From the NCBI RefSeq assembly GCF_030718085.1, contig NZ_JAVAJF010000001.1:1674001-1738000 (forward strand): DNA of 64,000 nt, given 5' to 3'. This document shows, piece by piece, positions 36,885 through 45,806 of the stretch. How positions within the stretch are numbered: position 1 is the stretch's first letter; each line of letters begins with the position of its first letter. This DNA comes from Marinobacter sp. MDS2. GTDB taxonomy: Bacteria; Pseudomonadota; Gammaproteobacteria; Pseudomonadales; Oleiphilaceae. A program made the position numbers and the translations under genes. A model generated the notes under the pieces. It was given only the letters and a program-made list of their open reading frames with translations. It did not search any database and was not told where the DNA came from.

Positions 36885-37697
36885 GTGCCCGAATTACCTG
36901 AAGTAGAAACCACACGACAAGGCATTGCGCCCCACTGCGAAGGCCAAACCATAACCCAGGTCCATGTACACAACGGAAAACTCCGCTGGCCGGTTCCGGA
37001 CAACCTGCCCGCTTTGCTGCAGCACCAAACCATTCGAGCTGTCGATCGACGCGCCAAATACCTGTTTCTGCACCTTGATGCAGGCTCGGTCATCGTTCAT
37101 CTGGGCATGTCGGGAAGCTTACGGGTTATCACAGACAGCAGCCCGGCGATGAAACACGACCACGTCGAGCTGCTTCTCGGCAACGGCCGAACCCTGCGCT
37201 TCAACGACCCCCGTCGATTTGGCTGCTGGCTCTGGAGCGAAGATTACCGAAGCCACCCCCTGATCCGGGATCTTGGCCCGGAACCCTTGTCCGAGGACTT
37301 TAACGGAACTGCGCTGTTCAGGTTATCCCGCGGGAAACAAACGCCGATAAAGTCTTTTATCATGGACAACCATGTTGTGGTCGGCGTGGGCAACATCTAC
37401 GCAAACGAAGCCCTCTATAAAGCGGGCATTCACCCTAAGCGCAAAGCCGGGCGCATCAGCCTCGACCGCTACCACAAGCTGGTGGAAGCCATAAAAGAAA
37501 CTTTGAGTGCAGCCATCCTGATGGGCGGCACCACGCTTCGGGATTTCGTCAACAGCGACGGCAAACCGGGATATTTTGCCCAATCTCTGCTGGTGTACGG
37601 CCGTGCGGGGGAAGCCTGCCCGGAATGCCAAGCTTCTTTAAAAGAAATTCGCATGAACAACCGGTCAACCGTCTACTGCCCCCGATGTCAGCGCTAG
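36885..37697 (+). CDS. mutM: Formamidopyrimidine-DNA glycosylase MutM (Fpg)
   Basis: The 270-residue protein starts (GTG) PELPEVETTRQGI, where proline and glutamate after Met are the catalytic N-terminus. It has RRAKYLFL (catalytic Lys), HLGMSGSL, and a C-terminal zinc finger CPECQASLKEIRMNNRSTVYCPRC. It excises 8-oxoguanine and has AP-lyase activity. GGAGG lies 5 nt before the GTG. It is divergent from the desaturase. Confidence 0.96.
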   Translation: MPELPEVETTRQGIAPHCEGQTITQVHVHNGKLRWPVPDNLPALLQHQTIRAVDRRAKYLFLHLDAGSVIVHLGMSGSLRVITDSSPAMKHDHVELLLGNGRTLRFNDPRRFGCWLWSEDYRSHPLIRDLGPEPLSEDFNGTALFRLSRGKQTPIKSFIMDNHVVVGVGNIYANEALYKAGIHPKRKAGRISLDRYHKLVEAIKETLSAAILMGGTTLRDFVNSDGKPGYFAQSLLVYGRAGEACPECQASLKEIRMNNRSTVYCPRCQR

Positions 37698-37889
37698 CCT
37701 TGCACGTTATTCGTGAGTCAGCCCTCTTTTTAACCGGAAAGCGTTTGAAATTGCGGCAATATGATTCATAGTTAACAGAGAATTCATGACCGTGCGCTAT
37801 ACTTATTCCTTACACCTCTGAAATGCGCACAAAGATTTCGGGCTAGAAGCTCCGGTTATGCCGGGCGATTCGTTCAGGAGAGATTACCC

Positions 37890-38222
37890 ATGATTCGCAA
37901 GTTTTCCCGCACACTGGTAGCCACTGTCGCCGCCTGCCTTCTCGCGTTTTCATCCGTGGGCCACGCCCGTGCTATCGATGAAAGCCCTTCAGCCCTGGCC
38001 ATGACAACCGACGCCGTACTGTTGCGCCCAGCTCTGCTGGCCACCACCATTGTCGGCACCGCTGTTTATTTGGTGTCGCTGCCGTTTTCGGCTTTGGGCG
38101 GCAACGCCGGTGAAGCCGGCGAAGTCCTGGTGGTCGGGCCAGCCAAGGCAACGTTTGTGCGCTGCCTGGGCTGCACGCGCAGCGGCCGCAAACAAGAGGC
38201 GGTGTCGCAATCTGACGACTGA
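37890..38222 (+). CDS. Small exported protein of a conserved but uncharacterised family
   Basis: The 110-residue protein has a signal peptide (MIRKFSRTLVATVAACLLAF, cleavage near GHARA). It has a hydrophobic segment (LLATTIVGTAVYLVSLPFSAL, about 48-70) followed by LGGNAGEAGEVLVVGPAKATFVRCLGC with two cysteines. Similar small proteins recur in gammaproteobacteria and are sometimes misnamed multidrug transporter; no function is established. AGGAGAG precedes its ATG. A TATACT hexamer at 37798-37803 may be its -10. Confidence 0.7.
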   Translation: MIRKFSRTLVATVAACLLAFSSVGHARAIDESPSALAMTTDAVLLRPALLATTIVGTAVYLVSLPFSALGGNAGEAGEVLVVGPAKATFVRCLGCTRSGRKQEAVSQSDD

Positions 38223-38275
38223 ACACCCCGCACTCCTCCGTATAATTCCGGCTTGCCAGAGGCCGGAATCTAAGG

Positions 38276-38309
38276 CAGCCTGAAGCAAAATTCTTCAGGC
38301 TGTTTTTTT
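38276..38309 (+). terminator. Intrinsic terminator abutting the yrfG start codon
   Basis: CAGCCTGAAG and CTTCAGGCTG form a 10-bp stem followed by seven T residues that end directly at the yrfG ATG (38310). It probably ends transcripts of the preceding small gene, yet it also sits in the yrfG leader. Confidence 0.88.
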
Positions 38310-38996
38310 ATGGTTGACTGGTCATCGCTCGACACGGTGTTTCTGGACATGGACGGAACGCTGCTGGATCTGCATTTCGACGCCCATTTTTGGCTGGAAC
38401 ACTTGCCCAAACGCTATGCCGAACAGTTCGATCTAAATCCGCAGGAAACCAAAGACCAGCTGATCAGCATGATCATGGCCGAACGCGGCACACTGAACTG
38501 GTACTGCACCGACTACTGGAGCGAGCGGCTCTCGGTGGACATCACTCAGCTGAAAGCGGAAGTCGGTGACCGGATCGGCTACCGTCCGCACGTTCGCGAC
38601 TTTCTCAGCAGCTTGCGCCAAGCCGGTCTTCACTCGGTGATCGTCACTAACTGCCACCCCGATCCTCTGGCTCTGAAACTGCAGCGAACCGGCCTGGACC
38701 GACACGTCGATATGATCATCTCCAGCCACGAACTGGGCAAACCCAAAGAGGACCGTGATTTCTGGCACGACCTGTCTCAGCGAGTGAGCTATCGACGCGA
38801 ACGCACATTGATGGTCGATGACAGCTTTCCTGTGCTGGAGAGTGCGCACGAAGCCGGTATAGGCCAGTGTCTGGCCATTCTGTCACCCGACAGTACGCAG
38901 GCCGCAAGCCCTCATCACCCTGATATTCCGGGCATTTGTCATTTCGATGAAATTTTGCCATCCCTGCAGGCTCGCGGGACACTGCCATCGGCCTGA
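38310..38996 (+). CDS. yrfG: HAD-family GMP/IMP nucleotidase YrfG
   Basis: The 228-residue HAD hydrolase has the catalytic motif DMDGTLLD at about 13-20, motif II VTNCHP, a lysine in GKPKED, and acidic motif IV VDDSFPVLESA. It matches YrfG, which dephosphorylates purine monophosphates. The start codon follows a terminator T-run with no Shine-Dalgarno. A TATAAT at 38241-38246 may mark a promoter before the hairpin. It begins the yrfG-hslR-hslO-pckA order seen in E. coli. Confidence 0.9.
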   Translation: MVDWSSLDTVFLDMDGTLLDLHFDAHFWLEHLPKRYAEQFDLNPQETKDQLISMIMAERGTLNWYCTDYWSERLSVDITQLKAEVGDRIGYRPHVRDFLSSLRQAGLHSVIVTNCHPDPLALKLQRTGLDRHVDMIISSHELGKPKEDRDFWHDLSQRVSYRRERTLMVDDSFPVLESAHEAGIGQCLAILSPDSTQAASPHHPDIPGICHFDEILPSLQARGTLPSA

Positions 38997-39052
38997 CGAG
39001 GCCGTTATAATTCGAAAGATGATTGCCCGGAGCGCTCATCAGGTAAAGAGAT

Positions 39053-39460
39053 ATGAAGGCGACAAACACTGAAGATCAAAAAGTGCGACTCGACAAATGG
39101 TTGTGGGCCGCCCGATTTTATAAAACCCGTTCTCTGGCAAAAGAGGCTATAGAAGGCGGCAAAGTTCATTACAACAGCCAGCGAACCAAACCGGGCAAAA
39201 TCGTCGAGTCTGGCGCCAAGGTCACACTTCGTCAGGGCTGGCAGGAAAAAATCGTCGTCATTGACGACATCAGCGACCGCCGCCGCGGAGCACCGGAAGC
39301 TCAAAAGCTGTACCACGAGACCGAAGACAGCGCCAAAAAACGGGAAGAACTGGCCTGGCAACGTAAAACCATGCAAGCAGCGCAATTGCCACCCGCGCGC
39401 CGGCCCAGCAAAAAAGATCGCCGAAAAATTCAACGATTTCGGGAAGAGAACGATCTGTAA
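39053..39460 (+). CDS. hslR: Heat-shock protein Hsp15 (ribosome-associated, S4 domain)
   Basis: The 135-residue protein has an S4 RNA-binding domain (VRLDKWLWAARFYKTRSLAKEAIEGGKVHYNSQRTKPGKIVESGAKVTL, residues about 11-60). A basic helical tail follows. Hsp15 rescues stalled 50S subunits carrying nascent chains. AAAGAG lies upstream of the ATG. TATAAT at 39006-39011 may be a -10. It precedes hslO by 99 nt. Confidence 0.94.
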   Translation: MKATNTEDQKVRLDKWLWAARFYKTRSLAKEAIEGGKVHYNSQRTKPGKIVESGAKVTLRQGWQEKIVVIDDISDRRRGAPEAQKLYHETEDSAKKREELAWQRKTMQAAQLPPARRPSKKDRRKIQRFREENDL

Positions 39461-39559
39461 TCCACCACTGCAGACTCGAGCGCTCCGATATCAGCATAGA
39501 GAATGCTCTGCCCTATGCGGGCAATGACAACCAATTGACCAATATTTTCAGGAGACACC

Positions 39560-40414
39560 ATGGCATCCCGAGACCAGTTCCAGCGTTTTATCTTTGAGCA
39601 CAGCCAGGTTCGGGGTGCCTGGGTGCAGCTGGGCGACAGCTACAACGAAATCACCCGGCAAGCACCCTACCCCGATACCATCCGCGATTTACTCGGCGAA
39701 ACACTGGTGGCCAGCGTTTTGTTGAGCAGCACGCTCAAATTCGAAGGCACCGTGGCCCTGCAAGCTGCTGGTGAAGGCGCTCTGCGCACACTGATGGCGG
39801 AATGCAGCCACGACCGCAACATCCGCGGTCTGGCCCGCTTCGACGATCAGGCCATGAGCGGTGGCACCCTGAATGAAATGCTGGGCGACGGGCGCATGGC
39901 GATCACCATCACGCCAGACAAAGGCCAGCGTTACCAAGGCGTTGTTCCGCGAGAAGCCGAAACACTTTCCGGCTGCCTGGAAGAATACTTCGAGCGCTCC
40001 GAGCAGCTCGCAACCAGCCTGTTCCTGTTTGCCAACGAAGGCTCGGCTGCAGGCCTTCTGCTACAGCGGCTGCCAGGGCACACCGAAGAAGACGACGAAC
40101 TGTGGAGCCGGGTGAATCATCTGGCCAGCACCGTGAAAGCGGAAGAGCTGCTCGAGCTCGACAGCGAAACCCTGCTCCATCGCCTGTTCAACGAAGAAAC
40201 CGTGCGTTTGTTCGATGCCGAACCGGTGGCGTTTCGCTGCAACTGTTCCCGGGAACGCACCCTCGGCGCCCTGGAATCGATTGGCAAAGAGGAGTGTTAC
40301 AGCATTCTGGAAGAGCAAGGCAGCATCGAGATGGACTGCCAGTTCTGCCATGCTAACTATCGCTTCGATAGAAACGATATTGACCACCTTTTCACCGGTC
40401 ATACGTTACACTGA
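39560..40414 (+). CDS. hslO: Redox-regulated chaperone Hsp33
   Basis: The 284-residue protein has the Hsp33 N-terminal domain. Its C-terminal zinc-binding redox switch has CNCSRERTLGAL and CQFCHANYRF, the CxC and CxxC cysteines. Oxidation releases zinc and activates holdase activity. AGGAG precedes the ATG. A terminator follows, then pckA. Confidence 0.95.
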   Translation: MASRDQFQRFIFEHSQVRGAWVQLGDSYNEITRQAPYPDTIRDLLGETLVASVLLSSTLKFEGTVALQAAGEGALRTLMAECSHDRNIRGLARFDDQAMSGGTLNEMLGDGRMAITITPDKGQRYQGVVPREAETLSGCLEEYFERSEQLATSLFLFANEGSAAGLLLQRLPGHTEEDDELWSRVNHLASTVKAEELLELDSETLLHRLFNEETVRLFDAEPVAFRCNCSRERTLGALESIGKEECYSILEEQGSIEMDCQFCHANYRFDRNDIDHLFTGHTLH

Positions 40415-40430
40415 CACCCGAATAGATTAT

Positions 40431-40473
40431 CCGAAAGCCGCGCCAGAAGCGGCTTTCGGAGCAGTCGTTTTTT
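40431..40473 (+). terminator. Likely terminator after hslO
   Basis: CCGAAAGCCGC and GCGGCTTTCGG form an 11-bp stem with a GCCAGAA loop. Six T residues begin 9 nt after the stem, so it is a less typical intrinsic terminator. Confidence 0.55.
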
Positions 40474-40586
40474 ACCGGCGTCTCTGGCATAATAGCGCGC
40501 CTGAATTGACCCGATTGTTCAGAATTCCGTCAATTTTCTGAGTGCGGACTGAGCAGTCACTAAGACATCCCGAGGGCGAGGTCGAA

Positions 40587-42122
40587 GTGAGCAACACTTA
40601 TACTGATCTGAATACAGCACAGCTGGTCGAGCTAGCACTGGCAAGGAACGAAGGCCAACTGGCAGCGAACGGTTCTCTAGTGGTCACTACCGGTGAACGC
40701 ACCGGCCGGTCTCCCATGGACCGTTTTATTGTTCAGGAGCCCAGCACGGCTGACGATATTCATTGGGGCCCGATCAACCGCCCCTTTGATGCCGATAAGT
40801 TCGACGCCCTCTGGGATCGCGTTGAAGCCTACATTGCCGAGAAAGACCAGTTCGTTTCAAACGTTCACGTAGGCTCAGACCCTGAGCACTACCTGGCCGT
40901 GAAAATGACCACCGAAACGGCTTGGCAGAACCTGTTTGGCCGCAACCTGTTCATCCGCCCGGAGTCTTACAATCCGGCCGACAAGCAAGAATGGCAAATC
41001 CTCAACGCGGCTAACTTCCAGTGCGTTCCCGAGCGGGACGGCACGAACTCCGATGGCTGCGTGATCATCAACTTTGCCAAGCGCAAGGTTCTGCTGGCTG
41101 GCATGCGCTACGCCGGCGAGATGAAAAAAGCCATGTTCTCTGTGCAGAACTTCCTGCTGCCAGAAAAAGACGTTTTGCCCATGCACTGCTCGGCCAACGT
41201 CAGCGAAAACGGCGATACCTGTCTGTTCTTCGGCTTGTCTGGCACCGGCAAAACCACCCTGTCTGCAGACCCGCATCGCTTCCTGATCGGTGACGACGAG
41301 CACGGCTGGGGCCCGGGCACTGTGTTCAACATTGAAGGCGGCTGCTACGCCAAGTGTATCGATCTGAGCCAGAAGAACGAGCCGATCATCTGGGACGCCA
41401 TCCGCTTTGGCGCGATCGTCGAGAACGTGATGATCGACCAGGATACTCGCGAGCCGGATTACACCGACGTATCCCTGACCGAAAACTCTCGTTGTGCTTA
41501 CCCGCTTGAGCACGTTGAGAAGCGCGTTCTGGAAAACCGCGCCGGTGAGCCGTCGCATATCATCTTCCTGACCTGCGATATGACCGGCGTTCTGCCTCCA
41601 GTTTCCATCCTGACCCGCGAGGCTGCTGCGTACCACTTCCTGAGCGGCTACACCGCACTGGTAGGCTCCACCGAGATGGGTTCTTCGTCCAAGCTGAAGT
41701 CCACCTTCTCGACCTGCTTCGGCGCACCGTTCTTCCCGCGTCCAGCGGGCGTTTATGCTGAACTGCTGATGAAGCGCATCGACGAGTTCGGCAGCAAGGT
41801 ATTCCTGGTTAACACCGGCTGGACCGGCGGCCCCTTCGGCGAAGGTAAGCGCTTCAGCATCCCGACGACTCGCGCAATCATTGCTGCGATTCAGAACGGC
41901 GATCTGGACGACGTGGAAACCGAGCATCTGGACGCACTGAACCTGGACGTGCCCAAACACATCCCGGGCGTAGACAGCGAGCTGCTGAACCCACGCAACA
42001 CCTGGACCAGCCCGGAATACTACGACGGCAAGGCTCAGGAGCTGATCGGTCAGTTTGTTGAGAACTTCAAGAAGTTCGATGTGGCGGATGCCATTGTTGA
42101 GGCGGGCCCGAAACTCAACTGA
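40587..42122 (+). CDS. pckA: Phosphoenolpyruvate carboxykinase (ATP)
   Basis: The 511-residue enzyme converts oxaloacetate to PEP with ATP in gluconeogenesis. It has [14 protein letters not shown], the nucleotide loop [28 protein letters not shown] and [13 protein letters not shown]. The GTG at 40587 is favoured because the next residues (SNTYTDLN) match the usual PckA start. A GTG at 40542 is less likely. The leader has an AATTGAC/GTCAATT inverted repeat at 40504-40535. A strong terminator follows. Confidence 0.96.
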   Translation: MSNTYTDLNTAQLVELALARNEGQLAANGSLVVTTGERTGRSPMDRFIVQEPSTADDIHWGPINRPFDADKFDALWDRVEAYIAEKDQFVSNVHVGSDPEHYLAVKMTTETAWQNLFGRNLFIRPESYNPADKQEWQILNAANFQCVPERDGTNSDGCVIINFAKRKVLLAGMRYAGEMKKAMFSVQNFLLPEKDVLPMHCSANVSENGDTCLFFGLSGTGKTTLSADPHRFLIGDDEHGWGPGTVFNIEGGCYAKCIDLSQKNEPIIWDAIRFGAIVENVMIDQDTREPDYTDVSLTENSRCAYPLEHVEKRVLENRAGEPSHIIFLTCDMTGVLPPVSILTREAAAYHFLSGYTALVGSTEMGSSSKLKSTFSTCFGAPFFPRPAGVYAELLMKRIDEFGSKVFLVNTGWTGGPFGEGKRFSIPTTRAIIAAIQNGDLDDVETEHLDALNLDVPKHIPGVDSELLNPRNTWTSPEYYDGKAQELIGQFVENFKKFDVADAIVEAGPKLN

Positions 42123-42135
42123 GTTTCAGCCAGCT

Positions 42136-42171
42136 AAAAAAAAGCGCCCTGCGAAAGCACGGCGCTTTTTT
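42136..42171. terminator. Bidirectional terminator after pckA and the TRAP permease
   Basis: AAAAAAGCGCC and GGCGCTTTTTT flank a CTGCGAAAGCAC loop between convergent genes. A and T runs on both sides allow use in both directions. Confidence 0.9.
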
Positions 42172-42187
42172 CGTGCTCTGTTAACAC

Positions 42188-44254
42188 TTAACTGGCGTAG
42201 AACAGCAACGGTACGAACGCCACCAGCACCAGAGAAATGCCCATCGCAATCAACGGCATAATGATGCGCTCGTGCCGCTGATAGAAGGTGCCCTCTTCCG
42301 CTTGAGCCGCCAGCACCTCGGCTTCGCCGACCACTTGCCGGGTCAGCAAGTGGTTCAGGGCAACCGGCGGGCTCAGGTAGCCCAACTCAAAAGCGACCAA
42401 GGTCACCATCCAGAAATGAACCGGGTGAATGCCGCTGGAGTAGGCGATGGTTGCAACCGTTGCTGTGACCAGAATCACCGCACCAAAAGCATCCATGATC
42501 ATTCCCAGAATAACCAGGATGACCACCATCAGCAGCATCGCCGACCAGGCACTGTCAAAGGCCTGAGGGAAGGCTTCCATAATGTGGGAACGTTCGATGA
42601 CGCCACCGATACTCACCGACAACCCCAGCAACAACAGCAAAGCGCCGATCTCCGCCGTGGTGTCATTGGTGGCATTGCGAACGCTTCGCTCCAGCCCCTG
42701 ATGGGCGTTTTCGCCCGACGACACAGCTCGCTCCCGCTTACGGCTCACGTGCTCGTACAACAAAATCGACAGCATGATCACCGGCAACAGGCGCGGCGCG
42801 GAAAATTCATCCATTTTCACATCAAGCGCAAAGCGGTACAGCAGGATCACCGACACAATCACCAGTGCATAAGGAAGCAAAGGCCGGAGGGCCCGGATGC
42901 TCGCGGGGACCGCTTCTGCGCTGGGAGCAAGGTTAAACTGGCTTTGGCGGTTAACGGTGGTCGCGACAATGCCGAACAGTGTGGCGGTCAGCACGAACAC
43001 CCAAATGCCCCAACCGAACAGCTCATCGGTGGTGACCTCGCGGTTCAGATAGGCAATGACAACCACCAACAAACAGGGCCGCAACACGACCCCCAACGAA
43101 CCCGACATAGCGGTGGCGGCCAGCGCCAGATGTCGCCGCGCTCCCGCCGCACGCAATTCGCTGTAAATTACGGCACCGGCCGCGATCACGAAAATACCGG
43201 AGGCACCGGTGTAAGCTGTGGGGATGGCGGCAACCAGCACCGCAACTACCGCCAGCATCTCCGGCGGCATACGCCATGGCCGAAAGACATCAAACACCAG
43301 TGTAGCCAGCCTGGTCTGCTTGAGCATCATGCCCACCCAAACGTACAGACCGACATTCAGGAACATATCCGCCAACTCGACCATCTTGCCCAGATAGATA
43401 CCGATGCCGGACGAGTGACCAATCAGCGCAAAGTAGGTACCGGAAATCAGGCACATCACGGTATACAAAGGCACTGCCATGAAGGCTTTGCTCGGATTTC
43501 CGCCAGGCTGGAGATCATCGGGTACACGAACAAGACGGTACAAACTGGCCAAGGTCAGGCAGGCAAAACCGGTAATCCAGAAATTATGCAGGAGCATCTC
43601 TTCACTGGACAGGGCGGTACTGCTGGCAAGCGTAGACTGTCGAAAAATCACGCTGGACCCTAGCAGCATTGCGTTGGCAATGGTTTGCAGGGTCATGGAC
43701 ACCGTATAATCCAGCCGCGTTTCCATCGCGCGCATGGCAATGTGGTGGCGGGTCAACGTGGCAGTGACTGCGCACAACATCACCAGAACCACCAGAATAT
43801 AGCGCTGTGCTGCCAGCCCGAACGCAATCAGGTCCGCCACGAACAGCTCAACGGTCCGATAGGCCTTCACACCCGGTGTGAGCTTATCTTGCAACTCAGC
43901 ATAACCGGTGTGGGCCGCCTGGCAATCCGCGGCCGAACGCTCTATCGCCAGCCGGACTTCGGCGGGGTCTTTCTCAAAATCCCCCAGTAACGCAGCCATC
44001 GGGTCGTCAGCCGGCGGCGCTTCGGCCATCTCCTTGGCCACCGCCGCATCCACATCCTGAACCACCTCACATTGCGGTTTTACCGGATCCATCCGCAGCT
44101 TGTAATAGCCACTCCAGAGCTGCTCCCCACCGCGGAGCATCTGGTTGTGGATATCACTGCTGGTAGAGAAAAGAACAACAGCAAGCAAAAGCAGACAGGC
44201 TGGCAGCGACGAAAACCACTCCAGCCCGCTACGCCTCATTCGACCCTGAATCAT
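42188..44254 (-). CDS. TRAP transporter large permease with N-terminal extension (possible DctQ-DctM fusion)
   Basis: The 688-residue membrane protein has many hydrophobic segments. The C-terminal 430 residues resemble DctM: AIPTAYTGASGIFVIAAGAVIYSELRAAGARR, ALAATAMSGSLGVVLRPCLLVV, and LGYLSPPVALNHLL near the end. The N-terminal 260 residues have one TM, a polar loop of about 110 residues with two cysteines, then about four TMs, consistent with a fused DctQ small permease. It follows a TatT-like lipoprotein by 26 nt. Substrate unknown. Confidence 0.82.
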   Translation of the reverse strand: MIQGRMRRSGLEWFSSLPACLLLLAVVLFSTSSDIHNQMLRGGEQLWSGYYKLRMDPVKPQCEVVQDVDAAVAKEMAEAPPADDPMAALLGDFEKDPAEVRLAIERSAADCQAAHTGYAELQDKLTPGVKAYRTVELFVADLIAFGLAAQRYILVVLVMLCAVTATLTRHHIAMRAMETRLDYTVSMTLQTIANAMLLGSSVIFRQSTLASSTALSSEEMLLHNFWITGFACLTLASLYRLVRVPDDLQPGGNPSKAFMAVPLYTVMCLISGTYFALIGHSSGIGIYLGKMVELADMFLNVGLYVWVGMMLKQTRLATLVFDVFRPWRMPPEMLAVVAVLVAAIPTAYTGASGIFVIAAGAVIYSELRAAGARRHLALAATAMSGSLGVVLRPCLLVVVIAYLNREVTTDELFGWGIWVFVLTATLFGIVATTVNRQSQFNLAPSAEAVPASIRALRPLLPYALVIVSVILLYRFALDVKMDEFSAPRLLPVIMLSILLYEHVSRKRERAVSSGENAHQGLERSVRNATNDTTAEIGALLLLLGLSVSIGGVIERSHIMEAFPQAFDSAWSAMLLMVVILVILGMIMDAFGAVILVTATVATIAYSSGIHPVHFWMVTLVAFELGYLSPPVALNHLLTRQVVGEAEVLAAQAEEGTFYQRHERIIMPLIAMGISLVLVAFVPLLFYAS

Positions 44255-44280
44255 GACAACCTACTCTGGAAAGGACGGTT

Positions 44281-45333
44281 TTACAGAAGATCGTCGAGAT
44301 CCATGGTTTCAACCGGTGCGCGCTGATCGTCCCAGAACGAGCCGAAGCGCCCGGTTGGCGTCCGATGTCCGGTGTTTTCCATCCACAGCTTGTCGGAAAT
44401 GGTCACCAGCATGTTTCTTGCCATGGCATCAATGAAGCGCCAGTCTTCGCTGACCTCAACCGTTTTTTCTGACTCGGCGAAATCACGAATGATGTCCTTC
44501 ACGAGCCCGATGTCGTTCTTGTTGGTGGCGGCAATGGCGTGAAACACATGTCCAAGGCGCACTCCGGCTTCCTTGCCTTGTTCCTGCGCTGCAGCCAAAC
44601 GCTCAAAGGCATCTTCACCCTGCGGCTGAGTGCCCGGGATCATCGCCCAAACGGTGGCTCGCAGGCCCATAGGCGCGCCCCACCATTGATTGTTATCCAG
44701 ACACTGACTGGCACGACCTACAACCGAACCGGTGTTGAACGGCACGCCAATGGATGATGCCGCCTGAATCTGCGCGCTCAGCGCCTGCATACCCGACAAC
44801 AATCCAGCCATATAGATGAACTCGTCGGCCTCGTCGTCAAAGCTCGGGCATTCACCGCCATCCGGATTGCCGTAATGAGCGTTGTGATGCTGCCAACCTT
44901 TGAAATACCGCTTGGCCGCTACCGAGTAAGCGCGTTTTTTCTGAATAAACGCATCTTCAGCCCCGATGCCGTCATTGGCATACAGCTTGGCCATACCGTC
45001 CAGCTCGTGGCCAGTGGCCCTTTCTTCGGCGCAGCCACCGGCGGATAGGTACAGCATCACGGCGATTTGATCCGGTTCGCTGGTTACGCGGCCAAACGAC
45101 ATCAACAACGGTGCGGTGGCTTCACTCATGGCACAACCCATCGCAAGGTCGTCTGATTGCATCAGGTAAGGCACGGTGTGATTACGGGAAAACCCTTGCA
45201 TCACATCACCCGTGGTTTTATAAACCATGTGGTTGACCACCCCACAGCCGCTTAACGCGACACTGGCTGCAACCGCCGCCACGAAACCGCGCAGCCGTGC
45301 ACCTGCAGCCATCTTTTTCCGGAAAACTGTCAT
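44281..45333 (-). CDS. TatT-like TRAP-associated lipoprotein
   Basis: The 350-residue protein has a lipoprotein signal (FVAAVAASVALSGC). The mature helical region is rich in short repeats and cysteines: GCAMSEATAPLLMSFGRV, YLSAGGCAEERATGHELDGMAKLYA, and EADEFIYMAGLLSGMQAL. It matches the TRAP T-component (TatT) pattern of periplasmic helical lipoproteins. It precedes the permease by 26 nt. The matching binding protein lies beyond hupB. The role is inferred from gene order. Confidence 0.72.
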   Translation of the reverse strand: MTVFRKKMAAGARLRGFVAAVAASVALSGCGVVNHMVYKTTGDVMQGFSRNHTVPYLMQSDDLAMGCAMSEATAPLLMSFGRVTSEPDQIAVMLYLSAGGCAEERATGHELDGMAKLYANDGIGAEDAFIQKKRAYSVAAKRYFKGWQHHNAHYGNPDGGECPSFDDEADEFIYMAGLLSGMQALSAQIQAASSIGVPFNTGSVVGRASQCLDNNQWWGAPMGLRATVWAMIPGTQPQGEDAFERLAAAQEQGKEAGVRLGHVFHAIAATNKNDIGLVKDIIRDFAESEKTVEVSEDWRFIDAMARNMLVTISDKLWMENTGHRTPTGRFGSFWDDQRAPVETMDLDDLL

Positions 45334-45383
45334 ATCAACTACATCCTTTTATTCTTATGCGTATTCGCAGACCACTGACGCTC

Positions 45384-45416
45384 GGGTTTGCACATTTGTG
45401 CCAAACCCACTATAGA
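45384..45416 (+). promoter_or_regulatory. hupB promoter overlapped by an inverted repeat
   Basis: TTGCAC at 45388-45393 and TATAGA at 45411-45416 are 17 nt apart, a plausible sigma-70 promoter. GGGTTTGCACA and TGTGCCAAACCC (45384-45408) form an inverted repeat with one bulged base across the -35 and spacer, so a repressor could block it. Confidence 0.5.
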
Positions 45417-45489
45417 TTGCATACGCTGCCCGCCTGCGCTTGGCAGCTCAAACAAAGACAAAAACCAAAACAAAAGACAGGAGTACCTA

Positions 45490-45762
45490 ATGCGCAAACC
45501 TGAACTCTCCGCCGCGATCGCCGATCAAACCGGGCTAACCCGGGAAAAAGCCAGCGAGGTAATCAACGCGGTGACCGATCAGATTACTGCGGCAGCCGCC
45601 CGGGGCGACGACATCAGTCTCATCGGCTTCGGAACCTTTTCGGTTCGTAAACGGGAAGCTCGTAATGGCAGAAACCCGCAAACCGGTGCAACCATCCAGA
45701 TTGCCGCCAGCAAGACCGTCGGTTTCAAACCCGGCAAAGCCCTGAAAGACGCCGTCAATTGA
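45490..45762 (+). CDS. hupB: DNA-binding protein HU
   Basis: The 90-residue protein matches HU over its full length: MRKPELSAAIADQTGLTREK, then ISLIGFGTFSVRKREARNGRNPQTGATIQIAASKTVGFKPGKALKDAV. It compacts and bends DNA as a dimer. AGGAG precedes the ATG at 45490; longer frames are not supported. It lies on the plus strand between a TRAP binding-protein gene and a TatT-like gene on the minus strand. Confidence 0.97.
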   Translation: MRKPELSAAIADQTGLTREKASEVINAVTDQITAAAARGDDISLIGFGTFSVRKREARNGRNPQTGATIQIAASKTVGFKPGKALKDAVN

Positions 45763-45768
45763 TTCGGC

Positions 45769-45792
45769 GATAGCCCGCCTGGGCGGGCTATC
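45769..45792. terminator. Terminator-like hairpin between hupB and the binding-protein gene
   Basis: GATAGCCCGCC and GGCGGGCTATC form an 11-bp stem between convergent genes. The T-run is weak. Confidence 0.6.
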
Positions 45793-45806
45793 TCTCCCGA
45801 TCTACC

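Noticed and set aside
42272..43663. Long plus-strand open frame opposite the TRAP permease
   Set aside because: Low-complexity His/Gln/Arg composition and shadow of a real membrane-protein gene.
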